From an uncultured Azospirillum sp. (GTDB lineage: Bacteria; Pseudomonadota; Alphaproteobacteria; Azospirillales; Azospirillaceae): 5,984 nt of DNA. Position numbers and translations under genes: made by a program. The number at the start of each line of letters is the position of its first letter. Position 1 is the first letter of the stretch. The stretch lies in the NCBI GenBank assembly GCA_937960755.1, contig CALGOL010000616.1, forward strand, positions 1-5,984, read 5' to 3'. Shown here piece by piece: positions 3,830 to 5,984 of this stretch. The notes under the pieces were generated by a model. That model saw nothing but the letters and a program-made list of their open reading frames with translations. It made no database searches and was not told the DNA's origin.

Positions 3830-4993
3830 ATGTCCGCAGCGCTTCCTTTCGCCGTTCCGCATTCCGACGCCGTTCCCGACGCGGCCGCCGCCGTGCTGAC
3901 CATCGACTTGGCCGCGGTGGTGGAAAATTGGCGTCGGCTGGCGGCGCTGGCGCCGAAAGGAAACTGCGCCGCGGTCGTCAAGGCGGACGGCTACGGCCTG
4001 GGGGCGAAGGCGGTGGCGGGGGCGCTGGCGGCGGACGGCTGCCGGGATTTCTTCGTCGCCGTCGCCGATGAGGCCTTCGCCTTGCGCCCGAGTCTGCCGA
4101 GCGACGCCCGGCTTTACGTGCTGGGCGGGTTGATGGGGCCGGGCGCGGCGGCGGCCTATGTCGCGGCCGACATTCGGCCGGTGCTGAATCATTTGGGCGA
4201 AATCGCTCAGTGGCGGGCGCTGGCGGCGCAATTGGGGCGGTCGTTGCCGGCGGCGGTCCACATCGACAGCGGCATGCGCCGGCTGGGGCTGGGGCCCGAC
4301 GAATTGGCGGTTCTGGCGGAAAACGCGACTGAACTGCTGGCCGGGATCGACGTCGCCTCGTGGATGAGCCATCTGGCTTGCGCCGAAGACGCGCAAGACC
4401 CGATGAATGCCGCGCAACTGGCCGATTTCACCGCCGCGCTGGCCCGGTTGCCCAAGGCGCCGGTTAGTTTCGCCAATTCGTCGGGGATTTTCTTAGGCGC
4501 TGGGTGGCTTTTCGACCTGCTGCGCCCCGGCGTCGCGCTCTACGGCGTCAACCCCACGCCGGGCCGGCCGAATCCGATGCGGCCGACGGTGCGGGTCGAC
4601 GCCCGCGTCTTGCAGGTGCGCAACGTTGACAGTCCCATGACCGTTGGTTACGGTGCCGCCCACCGCGTCGGCGGCCCCAGTAGAATCGCAACTGTCGCAG
4701 CGGGTTACGCCGACGGATATTTGCGGTCCGCCGGGGCGCGCGGCGTGGTTTGCTTCAACGGCGCGGCGGCGCCGGTGGTGGGGCGGGTGTCGATGGATTT
4801 GCTCACCGTGGATGTCGGCGGCTTGGCCGAGGGCGCGGTGAAGCCCGGCGATTGGGCGCAGATCATCGGCCCTGACATTCCGGTGGACGCCGTGGCCGAA
4901 AGGGCCGGCACCATCGGCTATGAAATCCTCACCGCGCTGGGCCGGCGTTATCGCCGGGCCTACGGGCCGCTCGGGGGTGGGAACGGGCTATGA
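3830..4993 (+). CDS. alr: Alanine racemase
   Basis: A complete PLP-dependent alanine racemase of 387 residues, making D-alanine for peptidoglycan in the cytoplasm. The N-terminal barrel starts at VLTIDLAAVVENWRRL, and the PLP lysine is K51 in AVVKADGYGLGA (family: AVVKADAYGHG). HIDSGMRRLG (144-153) supplies the arginine near the PLP ring, and RPGVALYG (232-239) is a conserved strand. In the C-terminal domain the second catalytic residue is Y274 in TVGYGAAHR, and GRVSMD (318-323) corresponds to GRVCMD. Both catalytic residues are therefore present. The frame also has ATGs at 3737 and 3794; the first would translate the ibpA terminator region and the second lies in its loop, while 20 residues already precede the conserved start when 3830 is used. 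The ribosome binding site is weak (a GGGG run about nine bases upstream). It overlaps mlaE by four bases. Confidence 0.93.
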   Translation: MSAALPFAVPHSDAVPDAAAAVLTIDLAAVVENWRRLAALAPKGNCAAVVKADGYGLGAKAVAGALAADGCRDFFVAVADEAFALRPSLPSDARLYVLGGLMGPGAAAAYVAADIRPVLNHLGEIAQWRALAAQLGRSLPAAVHIDSGMRRLGLGPDELAVLAENATELLAGIDVASWMSHLACAEDAQDPMNAAQLADFTAALARLPKAPVSFANSSGIFLGAGWLFDLLRPGVALYGVNPTPGRPNPMRPTVRVDARVLQVRNVDSPMTVGYGAAHRVGGPSRIATVAAGYADGYLRSAGARGVVCFNGAAAPVVGRVSMDLLTVDVGGLAEGAVKPGDWAQIIGPDIPVDAVAERAGTIGYEILTALGRRYRRAYGPLGGGNGL

Positions 4994-5766
4994 ATTTTCT
5001 GGCGACCATCGGCCGCACCTTTCTGGTTTTCCTTGAAGCGACCGGCGCGCTGGCGCTGTTCACCTCGCGCGCGCTGTCGCATTGCGTGCGGCCGCCGTTC
5101 TATGTGCGGCAGATTCTGCGGCAGATGATCGACATCGGCTATTACTCCTTGCCGGTGGTCGGGCTGACCGCTTTGTTCACCGGCATGGTGCTGGCGCTGC
5201 AAAGCTATTCCGGCTTTTCGCGCTTTCAGGCCGAAGGCGCCATCGCCACCGTGGTGGTGTTGTCGGTGACCCGCGAGTTGGGGCCGGTGCTGGCCGGCTT
5301 GATGGTGGCGGGGCGCATCGGCGCCGCGATGGCGGCGGAAATCGGCACCATGCGGGTGACCGAGCAGATCGACGCGCTGTCCACCCTCGCCACCAATCCT
5401 TACAAGTATCTGGTGGCGCCGCGGCTGATCGCCGGGGCGACCATGTTGCCGCTGCTGGTGATGATCGCTGACATCATCGGCGTATTCGGCGGCTTTTTGG
5501 TCGCTGTCTACCGGCTGGACTTCAACGCCGCGGTCTACATCACCAACACTTGGCAGTTTTTGGAGTTCATCGACGTCGTTTCCGGTCTGGTGAAGGCGTC
5601 GGTGTTCGGCTTCATGGTGTCGCTGATGGGCTGTTACTTCGGTTACAACTCGAAGGGCGGGGCGCAGGGCGTCGGCCGCGCCACCACCAATGCGGTGGTG
5701 GCCGCCTCCATCCTTATTCTGGTGTTCAATTATCTCATCACCGGCATGTTCTTTTCGGGAAAGTGA
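4990..5766 (+). CDS. mlaE: MlaE-family ABC transporter permease
   Basis: A complete 258-residue inner-membrane permease of the MlaE (DUF140) family, which with an MlaF ATPase and an MCE-domain MlaD moves phospholipids between the membranes and so maintains outer-membrane asymmetry. The family block RELGPVLAGLMVAGRIG...AAEIGTMRVTEQIDAL (95-130) is intact. An amphipathic N-terminal helix (about 1-35) is followed by hydrophobic segments at about 52-72, 83-107, 147-171, 196-217 and 232-253. Its ATG shares ATGA with the alr stop, implying translational coupling; mlaF follows after 10 bases. Direction of transport and exact substrate are not visible, and other MlaE-family systems (for example Ttg2, TGD-like) share the fold. 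An mlaD gene would have to lie beyond the window or elsewhere. Confidence 0.93.
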   Translation: MNFLATIGRTFLVFLEATGALALFTSRALSHCVRPPFYVRQILRQMIDIGYYSLPVVGLTALFTGMVLALQSYSGFSRFQAEGAIATVVVLSVTRELGPVLAGLMVAGRIGAAMAAEIGTMRVTEQIDALSTLATNPYKYLVAPRLIAGATMLPLLVMIADIIGVFGGFLVAVYRLDFNAAVYITNTWQFLEFIDVVSGLVKASVFGFMVSLMGCYFGYNSKGGAQGVGRATTNAVVAASILILVFNYLITGMFFSGK

Positions 5767-5776
5767 CGGCGCACTC

Positions 5777-5984
5777 ATGAGCGGCAAATCCCCCAACACG
5801 CCGAAGATTCAGCTTTCCCATGTGCGCAAGTCGTTCGGGGCGAAGCATGTGCTGAACGGCGTTGATCTTTCGGTGTCGCACAGCGAATCCCTTGTCATCA
5901 TCGGCGGTTCCGGCACCGGCAAATCGGTGATGCTGAAGTGCATTCTGGGATTGCTGCAACCCGACAGCGGCTCGATCAAGGTGG
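5777..5984 (+). CDS. mlaF: MlaF-type ABC transporter ATP-binding protein, 5' part
   Basis: The first 69 codons of an ABC ATPase, open at the window edge. Beta-strand one reads IQLSHVRKSFGAKHVLNGVDL (11-31) and the Walker A motif is GGSGTGKS (43-50) followed by VMLKCILGLLQPDSGSI. The phrase GTGKSVMLKCILGL is typical of the MlaF/Ttg2A group, and the position 10 bases after mlaE agrees. The N-terminus MSGKSPNTPK is a short polar lead. Signature, Walker B and switch motifs lie outside the window. Translation probably depends on coupling, since only a weak GGGAAAG precedes the start. It would energise the MlaE permease. Confidence 0.93.
   Translation, partial: MSGKSPNTPKIQLSHVRKSFGAKHVLNGVDLSVSHSESLVIIGGSGTGKSVMLKCILGLLQPDSGSIKV

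Noticed and set aside
3728..4417. A 229-codon open frame on the minus strand opposite alr.
   Set aside because: Arg/His/Pro-rich translation antisense to a clear alr gene; a shadow frame.
4960..5799. A 279-codon open frame on the minus strand opposite mlaE.
   Set aside because: His/Gln/Arg-rich composition, fully antisense to an intact MlaE permease, no domain recognised.
1..5984. CRISPR array, insertion sequence, integrase or toxin-antitoxin genes.
   Set aside because: No regularly spaced repeats, transposase-like frames or terminal inverted repeats were seen; all sizeable real genes are housekeeping or stress genes in tight alphaproteobacterial contexts.

Overview
The window is GC-rich, ordinary chromosomal DNA from an alphaproteobacterium, most likely a Rhodospirillales-type lineage (inferred). 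The evidence is a cysteine-free bL31, a convergent DUF1465/RcdA-family gene (a family I know only from alphaproteobacteria), an IbpA-type small heat-shock gene behind a ROSE-like leader, and the order alr - mlaE - mlaF. I see no mobile element, CRISPR array, phage gene or toxin-antitoxin pair.

Layout. Minus strand, 1-1892: the 5' part of nnr (NAD(P)H-hydrate repair, cut by the window edge), a tRNA-His(GTG) gene with its own sigma70-like promoter, and mgtE (Mg2+ channel). The 352-base gap at 1893-2244 holds a hairpin-rich leader for mgtE on the minus strand and a good sigma70-like promoter for rpmE on the plus strand. rpmE (bL31, plus) converges on an rcdA-like gene (minus), and the rpmE intrinsic terminator is embedded in the last codons of rcdA. 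The 285-base gap at 2971-3255 carries divergent promoters for rcdA and ibpA, and a folded leader of about 110 nt in front of ibpA whose last hairpin has the features of a ROSE RNA thermometer. After ibpA come a G/C-run hairpin and a strong intrinsic terminator, which ends only 16 nt before the likely alr start. alr, mlaE and the start of mlaF form a tight operon: alr and mlaE overlap by ATGA, and 10 nt separate mlaE from mlaF.

Functional picture. These are housekeeping and stress genes: metabolite repair, Mg2+ homeostasis, a ribosomal protein, a ClpXP-adaptor-family protein, a heat-shock chaperone, D-alanine supply for peptidoglycan, and an envelope phospholipid ABC transporter. Joining cell-wall precursor synthesis to outer-membrane lipid transport in one operon makes sense as envelope maintenance. 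The regulation is more interesting than the gene content: the ibpA leader, the terminator at the alr 5' end, the terminator inside rcdA and the mgtE leader. I found no convincing undescribed multi-gene system.
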